From: Xenorhabdus innexi
Lineage (GTDB): Bacteria; Pseudomonadota; Gammaproteobacteria; Enterobacterales; Enterobacteriaceae
Length of the DNA: 64,000 bases
Assembly: GCF_002632485.1 (NCBI RefSeq)
Contig: NZ_NIBU01000015.1
Span: 20,399-84,398, forward strand
Direction of reading: 5' to 3'
Both the position numbers and the translations under genes were made by a program. Of this stretch, positions 27,039 to 39,447 are shown one piece after another (the first letter of the stretch is position 1; every line of letters starts with the position of its first letter). Below the pieces are notes generated by a model that was given only the letters and a program-made list of their open reading frames with translations, had not been told where the DNA came from and ran no database searches.

Positions 27039-28439
27039 TTAGCCTATATTTTCTACCTGTTTTTGTTCCCGGATAAATTTTGCCACCCAATAAATCAGTG
27101 ACACAATCAGCAAAAAGGCACCACCCACCATCAGTGAAAAACGCGTATCCGGATTAATCGCCATCCCAATCAAGACAAAAGACAGGAAAATCAATGTCAG
27201 GTAATTGATATAAGGGAAGAGTATCGATTTAAACCGATGCTGTTTCAGGGCTTCCTGATGATGCTGACGGAAACGTAACTGGCTGACCAGAATCACAAAC
27301 CACGGAACCATTCCCGGCAGAACACTGGCGCTATAAACATACACAAAAACAGACTGTGGGTTCGGGATCAGATAATTCAGGCTGGAACCTGCAATCAGGC
27401 AGCCAATAGTGATTGCAATACATCTGACAGGAACACCATTTTTCGATAATTTCAGCAATGAAGCCGGTAACTGACGATTTTCCGCCAACGCATATAACAT
27501 CCTGCCTCCGCTGTACATGCCGCTGTTACAGCCTGAAAGTGCCGCAGTCAGTACAACAAAGTTGATCACTGCCGCTGCCGAAGCAATGCCGACTTTAGCA
27601 AAAGTCATTACAAACGGGCTGCCATGGCTTCCTACCTCAGTCCATGGGAATAAGGTGACAACAATAAAAATCGCCCCGACATAGAAGATCAGAATACGCC
27701 ATAAAATATTGTTGATTGCTTTTTTCAGAGTTACCTGCGGGTTTTTGGCCTCACCGGCGGTAATCCCCACCAACTCGACCCCCTGATACGATGCAACCAC
27801 AATACACAGAGCAAACAGGAACCCTTTCCAACCACCGGAGAAGAAACCACCATGTATGGTAAGATTATCAAGACCGATGGGTTGCCAGTCATTACCTAAT
27901 CCAAAAAATATCAGCCCGATACCCACCAAGATCATCACAATAATCGTAGTGACTTTGATCATCGCAAACCAAAATTCCAGCTCGCCATACAACCGTACGG
28001 CCGCCAGATTAGCCAATGCCACCAGACTGACAGCCACCAGAGCAGCAACCCATTGTGGTAAATCAGGGAACCAGAACTCGGCATATACGCCTACAGCAGT
28101 AATTTCTGAAATACCGACCGAAACCCACATGAACCAATAGCCCCAGGCAGTCAGGTATCCCCAGTAGGGGCTGAGGTATTTATGACCAAAAGCAGCAAAT
28201 GAACCGGTGACAGGCTCAAGAAATAACATTTCGCCCATTGACCGCATAATGAAAAAGACAAAAAGACCGGCAATAATGTAAGCCAGTAAAACTGAGGGGC
28301 CAGCCCATTTCAGGGTACTGGCAGAGCCCATGAACAGCCCGACGCCGATTGTGCCACCCAGCGCAATCAGCTCAATATGACGTGCTTCCAGTCCCCTTTG
28401 CAGCCCCTGTTCGGGCAGATCTTGTTTCGAATCACTCAT
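27039..28439 (-). CDS. thrP: Amino acid permease ThrP (YifK), threonine/serine:H+ symporter
   Basis: The 466-residue APC-family permease has about twelve spans. It opens with [24 protein letters not shown], nearly the same as E. coli YifK, and retains [16 protein letters not shown] and the [12 protein letters not shown] segment. YifK was characterised as a proton-coupled threonine/serine importer. The position between wecG and the argX tRNA operon is the E. coli one, which supports orthology over other AAT-family permeases such as ProY. Confidence 0.93.
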   Translation of the reverse strand: MSDSKQDLPEQGLQRGLEARHIELIALGGTIGVGLFMGSASTLKWAGPSVLLAYIIAGLFVFFIMRSMGEMLFLEPVTGSFAAFGHKYLSPYWGYLTAWGYWFMWVSVGISEITAVGVYAEFWFPDLPQWVAALVAVSLVALANLAAVRLYGELEFWFAMIKVTTIIVMILVGIGLIFFGLGNDWQPIGLDNLTIHGGFFSGGWKGFLFALCIVVASYQGVELVGITAGEAKNPQVTLKKAINNILWRILIFYVGAIFIVVTLFPWTEVGSHGSPFVMTFAKVGIASAAAVINFVVLTAALSGCNSGMYSGGRMLYALAENRQLPASLLKLSKNGVPVRCIAITIGCLIAGSSLNYLIPNPQSVFVYVYSASVLPGMVPWFVILVSQLRFRQHHQEALKQHRFKSILFPYINYLTLIFLSFVLIGMAINPDTRFSLMVGGAFLLIVSLIYWVAKFIREQKQVENIG

Positions 28440-28709
28440 AAAACTCCCTATCCATTTTTATGGTGTCTATATTATTTGCAAACAGAAAAAATACAGGAAT
28501 TGATAATCAATGGTTGTGAAGATAAGTTGTAAAAAGGCAGGGATCAAAACACGTTTTGCCTATCAGTGAAATAAAAAATTGTAAAATCGAGTCAACGAAA
28601 GTGATTAAATGATGTGGATGAGGTAAGGCATCCCACTGCTCCGTGCCCAACGTCAATCCAGATACAGTGGGTTAGCTGCAATTAAAACAATATCTACTTA
28701 AAACAATAC

Positions 28710-29441
28710 CTACAGCTTACCCCTGTAGTAATATCCCAGAAATTTCAAAAGTTTGATTTGCCTTCGGATGCGGCTAGGCTGTGACAACAGACGATAAAGC
28801 CATTCCAGACCTAGATTTTGCCAAATTTTTGGCGCGCGTTTCACATGGCCAGTGAAAACATCATACGTCCCTCCGACTCCCATATACAGTGAGCCAGAAT
28901 GCACTTTTCGACAGTCACGCATAAAAATTTCCTGTCTGGGCGAGCCCATTGCGACCGTGACAATTTTTGCACCGCTGGCATGAATACGCTCAAATACCGC
29001 ATTACGCTCCTCAGCGGTAAAATAGCCATCCTGACTGCCGACGATATTGACGTTCCACTGTTCACGAAGTTTATGTTCAGTCTGCGCCAGAATATCCGGT
29101 TTTCCACCCACCAGAAATACAGGTGTACCTTCACGTCCTGCTCGCTCCATCAAGGCTTCCCATAGATCTGCACCCGCAATGCGTGATACCTGCGCATCCG
29201 GGTATTTACGCCGGATGGCACGCACGATACTGATGCCATCCGCATAAAGATATTCTGCTTCATCCAGCAAGGTGCTCAGAGCATTGTCTTTCTCAGCAGT
29301 GAGCACTTTTTCTGCATTGATCGCCACCAGAGTCCCTGCCTTAACCTGCCCATCCTGAAAAAGATGATCAAGGAAATGCGACATTCCCTGAAACCCCCAC
29401 AGTTTCAGACCACGGATATGATATTTACGTATATTATTCAT
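28710..29441 (-). CDS. wecG: UDP-ManNAcA transferase WecG (ECA lipid II synthase)
   Basis: A 243-residue GT26 (WecG/TagA/CpsF) glycosyltransferase with the family motifs [15 protein letters not shown] and [17 protein letters not shown]. It adds N-acetylmannosaminuronate to lipid I in enterobacterial common antigen (ECA) synthesis at the inner face of the inner membrane. Its start overlaps the end of wzyE by 8 nt. Last gene of the cluster. Confidence 0.95.
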   Translation of the reverse strand: MNNIRKYHIRGLKLWGFQGMSHFLDHLFQDGQVKAGTLVAINAEKVLTAEKDNALSTLLDEAEYLYADGISIVRAIRRKYPDAQVSRIAGADLWEALMERAGREGTPVFLVGGKPDILAQTEHKLREQWNVNIVGSQDGYFTAEERNAVFERIHASGAKIVTVAMGSPRQEIFMRDCRKVHSGSLYMGVGGTYDVFTGHVKRAPKIWQNLGLEWLYRLLSQPSRIRRQIKLLKFLGYYYRGKL

Positions 29442-30849
29442 CGCTATTTTTGCTCCTTACATCCACTCGGACAGGGGTTTCTGGTGATACAGACATATTG
29501 GTGATGACAAATTTCCGGACAAGCCCAGCACTGTCAAACAGCCAGTACAGCAATTTTGCCACTATCAGACACAAACCAAAGACAGCACCAAAGAACACAA
29601 CACGGGAAACAAAAGAATCCATACCTTCGCGAGCAAGGACTATCATGTTGAAAATCGCACCAAAGCAGAATGCCTGCAAAATAGCAGCCTTATAACGGTT
29701 TTTTTCCTGTTTCCCGGCTTCATAAATCCAGTCAAACCACTTGATAATCATGCCAACCACGACTGCGCCAAGGGGTATGAAAAATACGCCCCCCATAACA
29801 ACCAATGAACCGATTAGAGTTGGGGAAATTGCCAGACCGGAATGGTTATTCAGTACATCCCAGGTAAAATAATTGGCTGTGTTCCAGACCAAATTTGGCC
29901 GATCCGGCCAGACCCAGCTCGGAATAAAAACATAGAAATCGCGGATAATCGGGGCTAACCCCTGAAAATCAATTTTGCTGTAGTTATCCAACAGTAAAGC
30001 CAAATTCTCCCACGGAGAAAAAGTATCTCGGGTCAGATACAGGAAGGTATAAAATGCTTCTGCTCCGCTCACATCAAGGCTATAACGTTTCAGAGCCAGC
30101 CAGAACATACCGACGATGCCCATCACACCGGCCACAAGCAGCATCCACAGTGTAATCCAGCCCCGGACGATACCGATAAACAGAAACAGGGCAAACGCAA
30201 TGATAATATTGGCGCGGGTGCCGCCAACAATGACATAAGTCAGAATGCCGAACCCGACTGTTCCCACTAAAAATAACAACCAACGCGTTTTGGTTGGTTT
30301 CAGGAAAAAGACCACCAGCATGGCGGGGATAAAGAAGTAGAAAAAGCGCTTAAGCGCCACTCCGGAAACCTTACTGGAAAAAATCTGGCTGTATGACTGT
30401 AACTTAAATAACAGAAAACCATTTTGCAGGAAGAAAGAGCCAACGGAAAAGATGGCAATGCCCGCCAACAAAAGCCACGCCAGATTAGTCTCCACCCGGT
30501 TCATGGTGAATAAAGGCCTGCGCGGTACAAGATTACTTGTTACGCTATTCTGATCCGAAGACCGATACCTGAGACGTACTTTATAACTGACATAATAAAT
30601 AGCGTAGAAACAGGTTGATGCTAATATCGCATACAGCAGTGAACTCACCGGTACAACCTGCACATCAAACTGAAAAACCAGCAGGCTCGTCAGCGGGAAA
30701 CCAAAATAAAAAGTCAGCAGGTAAAGCAGTGAGAAAAAAATATTAAAATTAAAACGAACGCGTTGAAATTCTTGATACGTCAGTGCCAGAATAAAAACCA
30801 GCGAAATCGTGTAAACAATAAACAACCCACCCAATTGCACCAACGTCAT
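29434..30849 (-). CDS. wzyE: ECA polymerase WzyE
   Basis: I start at 30849 ([10 protein letters not shown]), which overlaps the wecF stop by 4 nt and aligns with E. coli WzyE; the longer frame is a readback into wecF. The 471-residue inner-membrane protein has about eleven spans and WzyE signatures such as [15 protein letters not shown] and [19 protein letters not shown]. It polymerises ECA trisaccharide repeats in the periplasm. The loop after about residue 95 is longer than in E. coli. Confidence 0.95.
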   Translation of the reverse strand: MTLVQLGGLFIVYTISLVFILALTYQEFQRVRFNFNIFFSLLYLLTFYFGFPLTSLLVFQFDVQVVPVSSLLYAILASTCFYAIYYVSYKVRLRYRSSDQNSVTSNLVPRRPLFTMNRVETNLAWLLLAGIAIFSVGSFFLQNGFLLFKLQSYSQIFSSKVSGVALKRFFYFFIPAMLVVFFLKPTKTRWLLFLVGTVGFGILTYVIVGGTRANIIIAFALFLFIGIVRGWITLWMLLVAGVMGIVGMFWLALKRYSLDVSGAEAFYTFLYLTRDTFSPWENLALLLDNYSKIDFQGLAPIIRDFYVFIPSWVWPDRPNLVWNTANYFTWDVLNNHSGLAISPTLIGSLVVMGGVFFIPLGAVVVGMIIKWFDWIYEAGKQEKNRYKAAILQAFCFGAIFNMIVLAREGMDSFVSRVVFFGAVFGLCLIVAKLLYWLFDSAGLVRKFVITNMSVSPETPVRVDVRSKNSDE

Positions 30850-31931
30850 GGCAACTCTCCAGATGCTTCCAGCAGGGCCATCTTCCACCCTTTGACAAAA
30901 TTAGGATCAAAAAAAGCGATTGCCCGCTTATCGAGAGACAGCATCTGACGCTGTGCTTCCTGCACCCAATGCTTATTCAGTTCATCACCATCAAACAGGA
31001 TCGGTATTTGCTGTTCGGCTAAGTCCTGCCAGAAGGGATTCTGACGGCTCAGAACAAAAGGGATCCCCTGTTGAATCAGCAGACAAAGCGTTCCTATCCC
31101 CTGCTGGCGCTGAAAAATAAAATAGCCCAAATCACATTGACGCAGTAATGATAAATAATCGTCAAAAGTCATTTTTTCTTTCAGTATCCTGACATTTTCA
31201 GCTCTGAATAACGACAATGCAGCCTGTTCCACACGCTGGATATAAGCCTGATTATTCTCGGGATAACCCATTGGCAGGATAATCCGTGCTTCCGAACCAA
31301 ATTGGCGGTGAATTTTGTGTAGTGCTTCAATATGCCGATTAGATTGATCACCTGAATTTCCCAGTAAGAGGGTAATCCCTTCAGGGGAAAATAATTTTTC
31401 TGTCACTGTCAGCGAAGGTGTCATCCGTGTTGGGAAATAGAGCAGTGAAGCCGGTACACGAGGGTTGGATTTGGCGAAATAGTTAAGATCACCACGCGTA
31501 GCAAATACTTTCCCTATCCTCTTCTGAGCCAGACGACGCAATAGATAGAACAAACGATATTTAAGCTGGCGGGAATCTTCATACAAATCAGCTCCCCACA
31601 CATGCCACCAGAATTGATGACGTTTGATTTTTCCGGTCAATAAAGCCAGCCATAAACCGGGATTAAACTGCCCATGGAAAAAGAAGCGGTTAGCCCGGTC
31701 TTCCTGTGCCTGTGCGATAACTGCCTGCGATAATAGTGCTTTGTTTTCATAAGTTGTGATTGTTAAAGCAGGATAATTTTCTGCTACCCCTGAGTTATTT
31801 TTAGCCACCACCATAAAACACGGCTTGGCTGAGGAATTAATTTCCTGTGCCAGTACGTCATTAAAAAAACGCAGCAGCGTTTGATTGTGATGTGGGATAT
31901 CCGATCCCAATACGTGGATTAAGGTTGTCAT
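30846..31931 (-). CDS. wecF: TDP-Fuc4NAc:lipid II transferase WecF
   Basis: A 361-residue GT56 family enzyme from the ATG at 31931 ([16 protein letters not shown]), overlapping the wzxE stop by 4 nt. The segments [15 protein letters not shown] and [11 protein letters not shown] and the [14 protein letters not shown] motif are typical of WecF. It adds 4-acetamido-4,6-dideoxygalactose to ECA lipid II, giving lipid III. Confidence 0.95.
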   Translation of the reverse strand: MTTLIHVLGSDIPHHNQTLLRFFNDVLAQEINSSAKPCFMVVAKNNSGVAENYPALTITTYENKALLSQAVIAQAQEDRANRFFFHGQFNPGLWLALLTGKIKRHQFWWHVWGADLYEDSRQLKYRLFYLLRRLAQKRIGKVFATRGDLNYFAKSNPRVPASLLYFPTRMTPSLTVTEKLFSPEGITLLLGNSGDQSNRHIEALHKIHRQFGSEARIILPMGYPENNQAYIQRVEQAALSLFRAENVRILKEKMTFDDYLSLLRQCDLGYFIFQRQQGIGTLCLLIQQGIPFVLSRQNPFWQDLAEQQIPILFDGDELNKHWVQEAQRQMLSLDKRAIAFFDPNFVKGWKMALLEASGELP

Positions 31932-33178
31932 GCTCGTCTGCAATAAATAATAAATACGCTACAACAAAGGCTAAAATAAACGATATAAGTCGCCATATAA
32001 GACTGTGCTGCTCCCAACGCTCCATTTATCGGGATCAGCCAGTGAGAAAAACCTGTCAACAGCAGAAACTGGCTGACTTCCGCCAGTACGTAAAAACGCA
32101 GGGCGGCTTTTGCTATCACCAGATAGCCAAAAACATAAGCACAAACTTTCAGAACATCCCCTACCAACTGCCATGCGAATAGATCCCGCATTGCGGTAAA
32201 TTTATCTGAAAATAACAGCCAGATAACAAAATCACGCAATAACCAGACGGAAAAACTGGCAATGGCCACTGCAGGTAATACAAATTTCAGTGCCTTTACG
32301 ATCTCACTGGTGATCTTATTTTTACTTTCTAAACGAGAAAGAGTCGGCAGCAAATAAACGGTAAAAGAGGCAGTAATAAATTGTAAGTAAGCATCAGAAA
32401 TACTGCTGACACCCTGCCAAATTCCCACTTCTTCCCAACTATAATGCTCTGCCATTAAATTTCGCATCATGATGTAAGCGACTGGCAGTGTAATGGATGT
32501 CAGCAATGCCATCAGCGTAAACTTCCCTAAATGGCTGGCAATGACACGATCCCAAGCTGGCTTCAATGATGAAAACGCTATTGTTTTTCTATGCAGTAAC
32601 ATCATTCCTGCCGGTAAAACCACTAACGCAGGGACTAAAGCCAACCCAGCCAGAGCACCTTCATAACCACCCAGCCAATAACACAGGACATAAGCAATAA
32701 CCCCTGTCAGGCTGCCCAGTATAATTGCCAGAGCATTTCCCTGAGCATCGCGGAACCCCTTCAAAATAGCCAGAAAATAGTTGGCATAAGCGATTCCCAT
32801 TTGGATAAATGCGAGCGCCTGCACAACAGTTTTGTAATGATTGTGACCAAACAAACCAATACTGATAGCGTCACTGAATAACAGGAAAACTACCGCCAGT
32901 AAGGTAGAAAACCCCAGAATAATCGTGGATGATGTTCCCAGGACAGCCCTGAGCTTTTCTGGTTGAGAATGGTGCTCCGCAACATATTTGGTCACACCAT
33001 TGAAAATCCCGGCACCGGACAGTACCCCCAGAACAGTAATGAGCTGGCGGAAATTTCCCGCCTGCCCCACTCCTGCCGGGCCAAAGGAAACGGCCAGAAG
33101 TTTAACGACCAGTAACCCCACACCAATTTTGATTAGTGTGGAGCCCGCCGTCCAGACTGAGGCTTTGGCAAGTGACAT
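31928..33178 (-). CDS. wzxE: ECA lipid III flippase WzxE
   Basis: The start at 33178 ([13 protein letters not shown]) matches E. coli WzxE and gives 416 residues, equal in length. It has twelve spans of the MOP/polysaccharide exporter superfamily, with [20 protein letters not shown] and [17 protein letters not shown]. It moves undecaprenyl-PP-trisaccharide to the periplasmic side. It starts 1 nt after the wecE stop. Confidence 0.96.
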   Translation of the reverse strand: MSLAKASVWTAGSTLIKIGVGLLVVKLLAVSFGPAGVGQAGNFRQLITVLGVLSGAGIFNGVTKYVAEHHSQPEKLRAVLGTSSTIILGFSTLLAVVFLLFSDAISIGLFGHNHYKTVVQALAFIQMGIAYANYFLAILKGFRDAQGNALAIILGSLTGVIAYVLCYWLGGYEGALAGLALVPALVVLPAGMMLLHRKTIAFSSLKPAWDRVIASHLGKFTLMALLTSITLPVAYIMMRNLMAEHYSWEEVGIWQGVSSISDAYLQFITASFTVYLLPTLSRLESKNKITSEIVKALKFVLPAVAIASFSVWLLRDFVIWLLFSDKFTAMRDLFAWQLVGDVLKVCAYVFGYLVIAKAALRFYVLAEVSQFLLLTGFSHWLIPINGALGAAQSYMATYIVYFSLCCSVFIIYCRRA

Positions 33179-33179
33179 A

Positions 33180-34310
33180 TCAGGCAAAAAATTCCTTGAT
33201 GCGGCTGATAACGAACTGTTGTTCTTCATCAGTGATATTGTAAAACATAGGTAAGCGTACTAAGCGTTCACTTTCGCCGGTAGTAAAACGGTCTTCGCCA
33301 TGAAAACGACCACATTTTTCACCCGCCGGGCTGGTATGCAGTGCAACGTAATGGAATACCGTCAGGATATCCGCCTCTTTCATAAAGCGGTTAAATTCAC
33401 TACGCTCTGCCACATCTTTCAGTTTGATATAAAACATATGTGCGTTGTGTTCCAGATGTTCTGGCACAACCGGCAGAGTCAGTAACCCTTTATCAGCCAA
33501 TGGTTTCAGAGCCTGATAGTAATTATTCCATAACATCAGGCGACGCTGATTGATTTTATCCGCGACTTCCAGTTGTGCCCACAAAAATGCGGCCTGTAAA
33601 TCAGATAAAAGATAACTGGAACCAATATCACGCCATGTATATTTGTCTACCTGCCCCCGGAAGAACTGAGCGCGGTTAGTGCCTTTTTCACGGATAACCT
33701 CGGCACGGGCAAGCATGGATTGATCGTTGATCAACGTTGCTCCACCTTCACCACCAGCCGAATAATTTTTAGTTTCATGAAAGCTGAAACAGCCAATATG
33801 ACCGATAGTGCCTAATGCACGGCCTTTATAAGTAGACATAACGCCCTGTGCCGCATCTTCTACGACATACAGATTATACTTTTCTGCCAATGCCATAATG
33901 GTATCCATTTCGCAGGCTACCCCGGCATAATGTACCGGCACAATGGCGCGGGTTTTATCCGTGATGGCGGCTTCAATTTTGGTTTCATCAATGTTCATCG
34001 TATCTGGATGAATATCCACGAAAACAATTGTTGCTCCACGCAGAACAAAGGCATTAGAAGTCGAAACAAAGGTGTAGCTCGGCATGATGATTTCGTCACC
34101 CGGCTGGATATTCAGCAGTATTGCTGCCATCTCCAATGAAGCAGTACAGGATGGTGTCAGCAGCACTTTCAGGCAGCTAAAACGCTTTTCCATCCACTCT
34201 TCACAACGCTTGGTAAAACCACCATCACCACACAATTTCCCGCTGGCCATTGCCTGTTGCATATATTCCAGTTCAGTGCCGACTACCGGTGGTTTATTAA
34301 ATGGAATCAT
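33180..34310 (-). CDS. wecE: TDP-4-keto-6-deoxyglucose aminotransferase WecE
   Basis: I choose the ATG at 34310 ([17 protein letters not shown]), with AGGA just upstream, giving 376 residues as in E. coli. A DegT/DnrJ/EryC1 PLP enzyme; the cofactor Lys is in FSFHETKNYSAGGEGG. It makes TDP-4-amino-4,6-dideoxygalactose for the Fuc4N branch of ECA. The start lies 14 nt inside the end of wecD, so their translation is probably coupled. Confidence 0.96.
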   Translation of the reverse strand: MIPFNKPPVVGTELEYMQQAMASGKLCGDGGFTKRCEEWMEKRFSCLKVLLTPSCTASLEMAAILLNIQPGDEIIMPSYTFVSTSNAFVLRGATIVFVDIHPDTMNIDETKIEAAITDKTRAIVPVHYAGVACEMDTIMALAEKYNLYVVEDAAQGVMSTYKGRALGTIGHIGCFSFHETKNYSAGGEGGATLINDQSMLARAEVIREKGTNRAQFFRGQVDKYTWRDIGSSYLLSDLQAAFLWAQLEVADKINQRRLMLWNNYYQALKPLADKGLLTLPVVPEHLEHNAHMFYIKLKDVAERSEFNRFMKEADILTVFHYVALHTSPAGEKCGRFHGEDRFTTGESERLVRLPMFYNITDEEQQFVISRIKEFFA

Positions 34311-35028
34311 TTCGTCCTCTGTATAACCAATATGCGGTGCTTTCGATGGTCGCACCACTACGTGTATAAAGACGCAAGGCCGGGATATTGCTGATTTGTG
34401 TCGCAATTCTCAGCCGCTGTATCTGATGGTTATGACACCACTGTTGCGCCGCCGACATCAATTTCCTGCCAATTCCCTGCTGATACTTACCCGGTAATAC
34501 AGCCAGTAAGCCTATCCGTGCTTCATGGTTTCCGGTGTTCCTCATAGTGACAAAGCCGACAGGGCTGCCGGATTCATCGTTGACGAGTAAACATTCGTGG
34601 TCAAAAGTGCCCAGAATTGCGTTTTCAACCCAGACTGCATAAAACCGACCGCTGTCATCCGGCTGATACCAAGGAGCACGAAAACGGCTGACTGTAAATA
34701 CACAGGCAGCCGCCGCTTTCAGTAACGGAATATCCTGTGGGGTCGCCGTTATCAGGCATTGCTCCCTGCCAACCTTTTCTGGGCTGACCGGTAAAAGTAA
34801 ATCTGCTTCGCCTTCCACCAGGGAGAATCCCAGAGCGGACAATTCATCTATCAGATGCGGCTGTTGAGCCGATATTTTCGCCTGCACCAGTGCATATTCA
34901 TCTAACTGAGCTGTTGTTATCTGCCTCGGTATCAACAAAGACTCAGGCGCTAAATTCAGACGGGCAGTGGACAGGCCAAAAAATTGGCTGTCCCATTCCA
35001 AAGGTTCAATATCAGCGTGAATAGACAT
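34297..35028 (-). CDS. wecD: TDP-Fuc4N N-acetyltransferase WecD
   Basis: A 243-residue GNAT-family enzyme; the acetyl-CoA loop is in [16 protein letters not shown], and the C-terminal [14 protein letters not shown] is characteristic of WecD. It acetylates TDP-Fuc4N to TDP-Fuc4NAc. It overlaps the end of rffH by 17 nt and the start of wecE by 14 nt. It is about 20 residues longer than E. coli WecD. Confidence 0.94.
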   Translation of the reverse strand: MSIHADIEPLEWDSQFFGLSTARLNLAPESLLIPRQITTAQLDEYALVQAKISAQQPHLIDELSALGFSLVEGEADLLLPVSPEKVGREQCLITATPQDIPLLKAAAACVFTVSRFRAPWYQPDDSGRFYAVWVENAILGTFDHECLLVNDESGSPVGFVTMRNTGNHEARIGLLAVLPGKYQQGIGRKLMSAAQQWCHNHQIQRLRIATQISNIPALRLYTRSGATIESTAYWLYRGRNDSI

Positions 35029-35887
35029 GGAGTATATCCAGCAAATATTGACCGTATCCTGTTTTTACCAGCTCTGCCGCAGAAGCCCTGACCTGCTCAT
35101 CACTCATCCAGCCATTACGCCATGCGATCTCTTCCAGACAGGCAATTTTGAAGCCCTGCCGTTTTTCGACAGTCTGCACAAATGTACTGGCTTCAATCAG
35201 ACTGTCATGAGTACCGGTATCCAGCCAGGCAAAACCTCGCCCCAGTAACTCAACATTCAGTTCGCCCTGTTCCAGATATATCTGGTTAATAGTGGTGATT
35301 TCCAGCTCTCCACGGGCAGATGGTTTTACCTGCTTGGCAAAATCCACAACTTTGTTGTCATAAAAGTAAAGCCCGGTCACAGCCCAGTTTGATTTTGGTT
35401 GCACCGGCTTTTCTTCAATGGAAAGCACGCGATATTGTTCGTCAAATTCCACCACACCGAACCGCTCAGGGTCCATAACCTGATAGCCGAATACGGTTGC
35501 ACCCTGACTACGGGTTGCAACACTCTGCAACTTGGGACTGAATGCCTGACCAAAGAAAATATTGTCACCCAGCACCAGACAACAAGGGTCTTCGCCAATA
35601 AACTCTTCGCCTATCAGGAATGCCTGTGCCAGACCATCCGGTGAAGGCTGTACGGCATAGCTCAAATGAATGCCAAAACGCTCACCATTACCCAGCAACC
35701 GCTGGAATGCAGGTAAATCTTCCTGAGTTGAAATAATCAGGATATCGCGTACTCCGGCCAGCATTAAGACTGACAATGGATAGTAGATCATTGGCTTGTC
35801 ATAAATAGGCAATAACTGCTTTGATACGCCACGTGTTATTGGATACAGACGTGTGCCGGAGCCACCTGCCAGTATAATTCCTTTCAT
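35012..35887 (-). CDS. rffH: Glucose-1-phosphate thymidylyltransferase RffH
   Basis: The 291-residue nucleotidyltransferase has the [13 protein letters not shown] signature at residues 8-20 and the LGDNIFFG and EKP motifs of RmlA enzymes. It makes TDP-glucose, the first step toward TDP-Fuc4NAc in the ECA pathway. Its place between rffG and wecD separates it from rmlA of O-antigen clusters. It follows rffG by 18 nt. Confidence 0.95.
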   Translation of the reverse strand: MKGIILAGGSGTRLYPITRGVSKQLLPIYDKPMIYYPLSVLMLAGVRDILIISTQEDLPAFQRLLGNGERFGIHLSYAVQPSPDGLAQAFLIGEEFIGEDPCCLVLGDNIFFGQAFSPKLQSVATRSQGATVFGYQVMDPERFGVVEFDEQYRVLSIEEKPVQPKSNWAVTGLYFYDNKVVDFAKQVKPSARGELEITTINQIYLEQGELNVELLGRGFAWLDTGTHDSLIEASTFVQTVEKRQGFKIACLEEIAWRNGWMSDEQVRASAAELVKTGYGQYLLDILHVYSR

Positions 35888-35905
35888 GTCATCCCCCAGA
35901 TGGAT

Positions 35906-37006
35906 TTATTTATTTCCGCAATGATCAAACTTTCCATCATGGTCGGACAAGCCAAGACGTTCCCCTGCATAAGAGCCATCCTGCACCCTGCGCCACCAGT
36001 TTTCGTTTGCCAGATACCACTGCACGGTTTTACGAATACCGGATTCAAAAGTTTCCTGCGGTGTCCAGCCCAGTTCACGTTCAATTTTTGCGGCATCAAT
36101 GGCATAGCGCATATCATGCCCCGGTCGATCAGTGACGTAGGTAATCAGCTCACGATAATGGGCCACGCCCTCTGGTTTTTCTGGTTTAAACTCTTCCAGC
36201 AACTCACAAATAGTCTCGACCACATCAATATTGCGGCGTTCATTATGACCGCCAATATTATAGGTTTCGCCCGGTACGGCCTGAGTCACGACCAGATATA
36301 ATGCCCGTGCGTGATCTTCGACATACAGCCAGTCACGGATCTGTTCCCCCTTACCGTAAACAGGCAACGGTTTACCTGCCAGTGCATTCAGGATCACCAG
36401 AGGGATCAGTTTTTCCGGGAAATGGTAAGGCCCATAGTTATTCGAACAGTTTGTGATCATGGTCGGTAAACCATAGGTACGGTGCCATGCCCTGACCAGA
36501 TGGTCGCTGGATGCCTTGGAGGCAGAGTAAGGGCTGCTCGGCGCGTAAGGCGTTGTTTCGGTGAAAAATCCCTCTTCGTCGTGCAAATCACCATATACCT
36601 CATCCGTAGAAATATGGTGAAAACGGAATGCCGCCTGTCTTTCCTTATCCAGTTGCTGCCAAAATGCACGAGCCGCTTCCAATAGGGTATAAGTGCCAAT
36701 GATATTGGTTTCGATGAACGCCGCTGGTCCGTCAATGGAACGATCAACATGGCTTTCCGCCGCCAGATGCATCACCGCATCAGGCTGGTATTGCTGAAAA
36801 ATACGATCCAAAGCATCACGATGACAGATATCCACCTGTGCAAACGCATAATGAGGATGACCTGCCACCGATGACAGTGATTCAAGGTTGCCAGCATAAG
36901 TCAGGCTATCTACAACAACGACACTGTCTTCGGTATGATTGATGATATGGCGAACCACCGCAGAACCAATAAAGCCTGCTCCGCCCGTAATCAGAATACG
37001 TTTCAA
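35906..37006 (-). CDS. rffG: dTDP-glucose 4,6-dehydratase RffG
   Basis: A 366-residue extended SDR with NAD motif GGAGFIGS (residues 8-15), STDEVYGD catalytic segment and [10 protein letters not shown] (Tyr/Lys pair). It starts at TTG (37006) within the wecC stop (TTGA overlap), a weak start with coupled translation. It converts TDP-glucose to TDP-4-keto-6-deoxyglucose. The C-terminus is extended by about ten residues over E. coli. Confidence 0.95.
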   Translation of the reverse strand: MKRILITGGAGFIGSAVVRHIINHTEDSVVVVDSLTYAGNLESLSSVAGHPHYAFAQVDICHRDALDRIFQQYQPDAVMHLAAESHVDRSIDGPAAFIETNIIGTYTLLEAARAFWQQLDKERQAAFRFHHISTDEVYGDLHDEEGFFTETTPYAPSSPYSASKASSDHLVRAWHRTYGLPTMITNCSNNYGPYHFPEKLIPLVILNALAGKPLPVYGKGEQIRDWLYVEDHARALYLVVTQAVPGETYNIGGHNERRNIDVVETICELLEEFKPEKPEGVAHYRELITYVTDRPGHDMRYAIDAAKIERELGWTPQETFESGIRKTVQWYLANENWWRRVQDGSYAGERLGLSDHDGKFDHCGNK

Positions 37007-38265
37007 CGCCAGACTCCTTTACTATCAACAACCCATTTTTGTTTTATCTGGCTGCCGTTGATGGCTTTAAACTGACTGTGATCCACCAGCATCAATACAA
37101 TATCCGCATCGCTCAGTGCCTGTTGCAGGCTGACCAGCTCCACCATGCCTTCCAGTGAGTGAGGCAATTCGTGAATATTCGGTTCAACAGCCAAAGTAGA
37201 GCCAGCATGCCACTGCGCCACCATTTTGGTGATATGAACCGCTGGGCTTTCACGTAAATCATCAATGTTTGATTTAAATGCCAGACCAAAACAGGCAATT
37301 TTGATTTCACTGGCCCGCTTGTTGCTTTCCGCCAGACAGTCCGCCACCGCAGCTTTCACTTGGTCAACAACCCAGAGTGGCTTGTCATCGTTCACAAGGC
37401 GGGCAGTGCGAATCAGACGAGACTGCGCAGGATTCTGCGACACAATAAACCACGGATCGACGGCAATGCAGTGCCCACCGACCCCCGGCCCCGGTTGCAG
37501 AATATTCACCCGGGGATGCCGGTTTGCCAGAGTGATAAGTTCCCAGACATTAATGCCCTGCTCGGCACAAATAAGCGAAAGCTCATTAGCAAATGCGATG
37601 TTAACATCCCGGAAGCTATTCTCAGTCAGTTTACACATTTCAGCCGTTCTGGCATTGGTGACAACACATTCACCTTCAAGGAAAATTTTATACAACTCAC
37701 TTGCTCTGGAAGATGATTTGGGTGTCATGCCTCCCACAACGCGGTCGTTTTTGATTAGCTCCACCATGACCTGACCCGGTAATACCCGTTCAGGACAATA
37801 AGCGATATCAATATCTGAATTCTCTCCTGCCTGTTGCGGGAAAGTGAGATCTGGCCGGGCTTCAGCCAGTTTTTCCGCCATTTGCTCCGTCGCACCGACC
37901 GGCGATGTTGATTCCAGAATAATCAGGTCACCTTTTTTCAAAACGGGTGCAATGGATTCTGCTGCCGAGTACACATAGGCCATATCAGGTTCGTGATCGC
38001 CCTTAAAAGGCGTGGGAACCGCTATCAGAAATGCATCCGCTGGCTGAGGCGAAGTTACCGCTCTCAGATAACCACCCTCAACAGCAATTTTTACAACGTG
38101 ATCCAAATCAGGCTCAACAATGTGAATCTCTCCACGATTAATCGTCTCTACTGCATGCTGGTTAACATCAACACCAATAACCGTTTTCTGGCAGGAAGCA
38201 AATGCTGCCGCAGTAGGTAAACCGATATAACCAAGACCGATCACTGAAATTGTCTCAAAACTCAT
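37003..38265 (-). CDS. wecC: UDP-N-acetyl-D-mannosamine dehydrogenase WecC
   Basis: The ATG at 38265 ([17 protein letters not shown]) overlaps the wecB stop by 4 nt and gives 420 residues, as in E. coli. The Rossmann motif GLGYIGLP and the catalytic Cys in [15 protein letters not shown] identify a UDP-sugar dehydrogenase. It oxidises UDP-ManNAc to UDP-ManNAcA, the WecG donor. Confidence 0.96.
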   Translation of the reverse strand: MSFETISVIGLGYIGLPTAAAFASCQKTVIGVDVNQHAVETINRGEIHIVEPDLDHVVKIAVEGGYLRAVTSPQPADAFLIAVPTPFKGDHEPDMAYVYSAAESIAPVLKKGDLIILESTSPVGATEQMAEKLAEARPDLTFPQQAGENSDIDIAYCPERVLPGQVMVELIKNDRVVGGMTPKSSSRASELYKIFLEGECVVTNARTAEMCKLTENSFRDVNIAFANELSLICAEQGINVWELITLANRHPRVNILQPGPGVGGHCIAVDPWFIVSQNPAQSRLIRTARLVNDDKPLWVVDQVKAAVADCLAESNKRASEIKIACFGLAFKSNIDDLRESPAVHITKMVAQWHAGSTLAVEPNIHELPHSLEGMVELVSLQQALSDADIVLMLVDHSQFKAINGSQIKQKWVVDSKGVWR

Positions 38266-39392
38266 AATGTCACCTGATTTTTCTTCAAAATTTCCAGAAT
38301 TTTCTGGCAAGCCTTACCATCTCCATAAGGGTTATGTGCGCGGCTCATTTGTTGATAAGCTGACTCATCCGTCAATAAACGCGTGACTTCATCAACAATA
38401 GTTTGGGTTTTTGTCCCTACCAGCCGAACAGTCCCCGCATCGGCTGCTTCCGGGCGCTCTGTGGTATTGCGCATAACCAGAACGGGCTTGCCGAGAGAGG
38501 GAGCTTCCTCCTGAATTCCACCTGAATCAGTGAGGATCAAATAGGCATGATCCATCAGATAAACAAAGGGTAAATAATCCTGCGGGCTGATAAGAATAAC
38601 ATTATCAATGTCATGCAGAATGCGTTTTACCGGTTCACATACATTAGGATTCAGGTGTACAGGGTAAACAACCTGCACATCAGGGTGCATTCTGGCGATT
38701 TGCGCCAGCGCTTCACAAATTCGTTCAAAACCACCACCAAAATTTTCGCGGCGATGGCCTGTTACCAGAATCATCTTTTTCGCAGGGTCAATAAAAGGAT
38801 AAAGCTCAGCAAGCCGCTCCTTTAATAGGTCGTCATGCACGATACGATCACGTACCCAGAGTAAAGCATCAATAACTGTATTTCCTGTAACGAAAACAGC
38901 ATTATCTGCAATAGATTCCTGTAAGAGATTACTGCGGGCGTTTTCTGTCGGGGCAAAATGATACGTCGCCAGATGGCCTGCAATTTTACGGTTAGCCTCT
39001 TCCGGCCACGGAGAGTAAAGATCGCCTGTTCTCAGTCCGGCTTCAACATGCCCTACCGGTATACGCTGGTAAAAAGCCGCCAGACTGGTTGCCATTGTTG
39101 TTGTGGTATCACCGTGCACCAGCACCACATCTGGCTTGAACTCATTCAAGACCGGCTTTATGGATTCAAGTATCCGACAGGTAATATCCGTGAGATCCTG
39201 CCCTTTTTTCATAATATTGAGATCAAAATCCGGCTTGATCCCAAATAAATTCAGTACCTGATCCAACATTTCCCTATGCTGTGCGGTCACACAAACTTTT
39301 GCCTCAAAATCACCATCCTCAGCCAAAGCGTGTACCAACGGTGCCATCTTGATGGCTTCCGGGCGAGTACCAAACACAGTCAACACTTTCAC
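38262..39392 (-). CDS. wecB: UDP-N-acetylglucosamine 2-epimerase WecB
   Basis: A 376-residue non-hydrolysing 2-epimerase starting [20 protein letters not shown], with [29 protein letters not shown] and the [19 protein letters not shown] active-site segment. It interconverts UDP-GlcNAc and UDP-ManNAc for ECA. Length equals the E. coli enzyme. It follows wzzE by 55 nt and overlaps wecC. Confidence 0.97.
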   Translation of the reverse strand: MKVLTVFGTRPEAIKMAPLVHALAEDGDFEAKVCVTAQHREMLDQVLNLFGIKPDFDLNIMKKGQDLTDITCRILESIKPVLNEFKPDVVLVHGDTTTTMATSLAAFYQRIPVGHVEAGLRTGDLYSPWPEEANRKIAGHLATYHFAPTENARSNLLQESIADNAVFVTGNTVIDALLWVRDRIVHDDLLKERLAELYPFIDPAKKMILVTGHRRENFGGGFERICEALAQIARMHPDVQVVYPVHLNPNVCEPVKRILHDIDNVILISPQDYLPFVYLMDHAYLILTDSGGIQEEAPSLGKPVLVMRNTTERPEAADAGTVRLVGTKTQTIVDEVTRLLTDESAYQQMSRAHNPYGDGKACQKILEILKKNQVTL

Positions 39393-39447
39393 AGTGACTC
39401 TCTTATTTTGTTAATCATTGCTGGGTAGTTCCAAAAGGAATATAAAA

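Noticed and set aside
28632..28671. CCCACTG / CAGTGGG hairpin after wecG as the ECA-cluster terminator
   Set aside because: A 7-bp stem with a long loop and no T-run; too weak to call.
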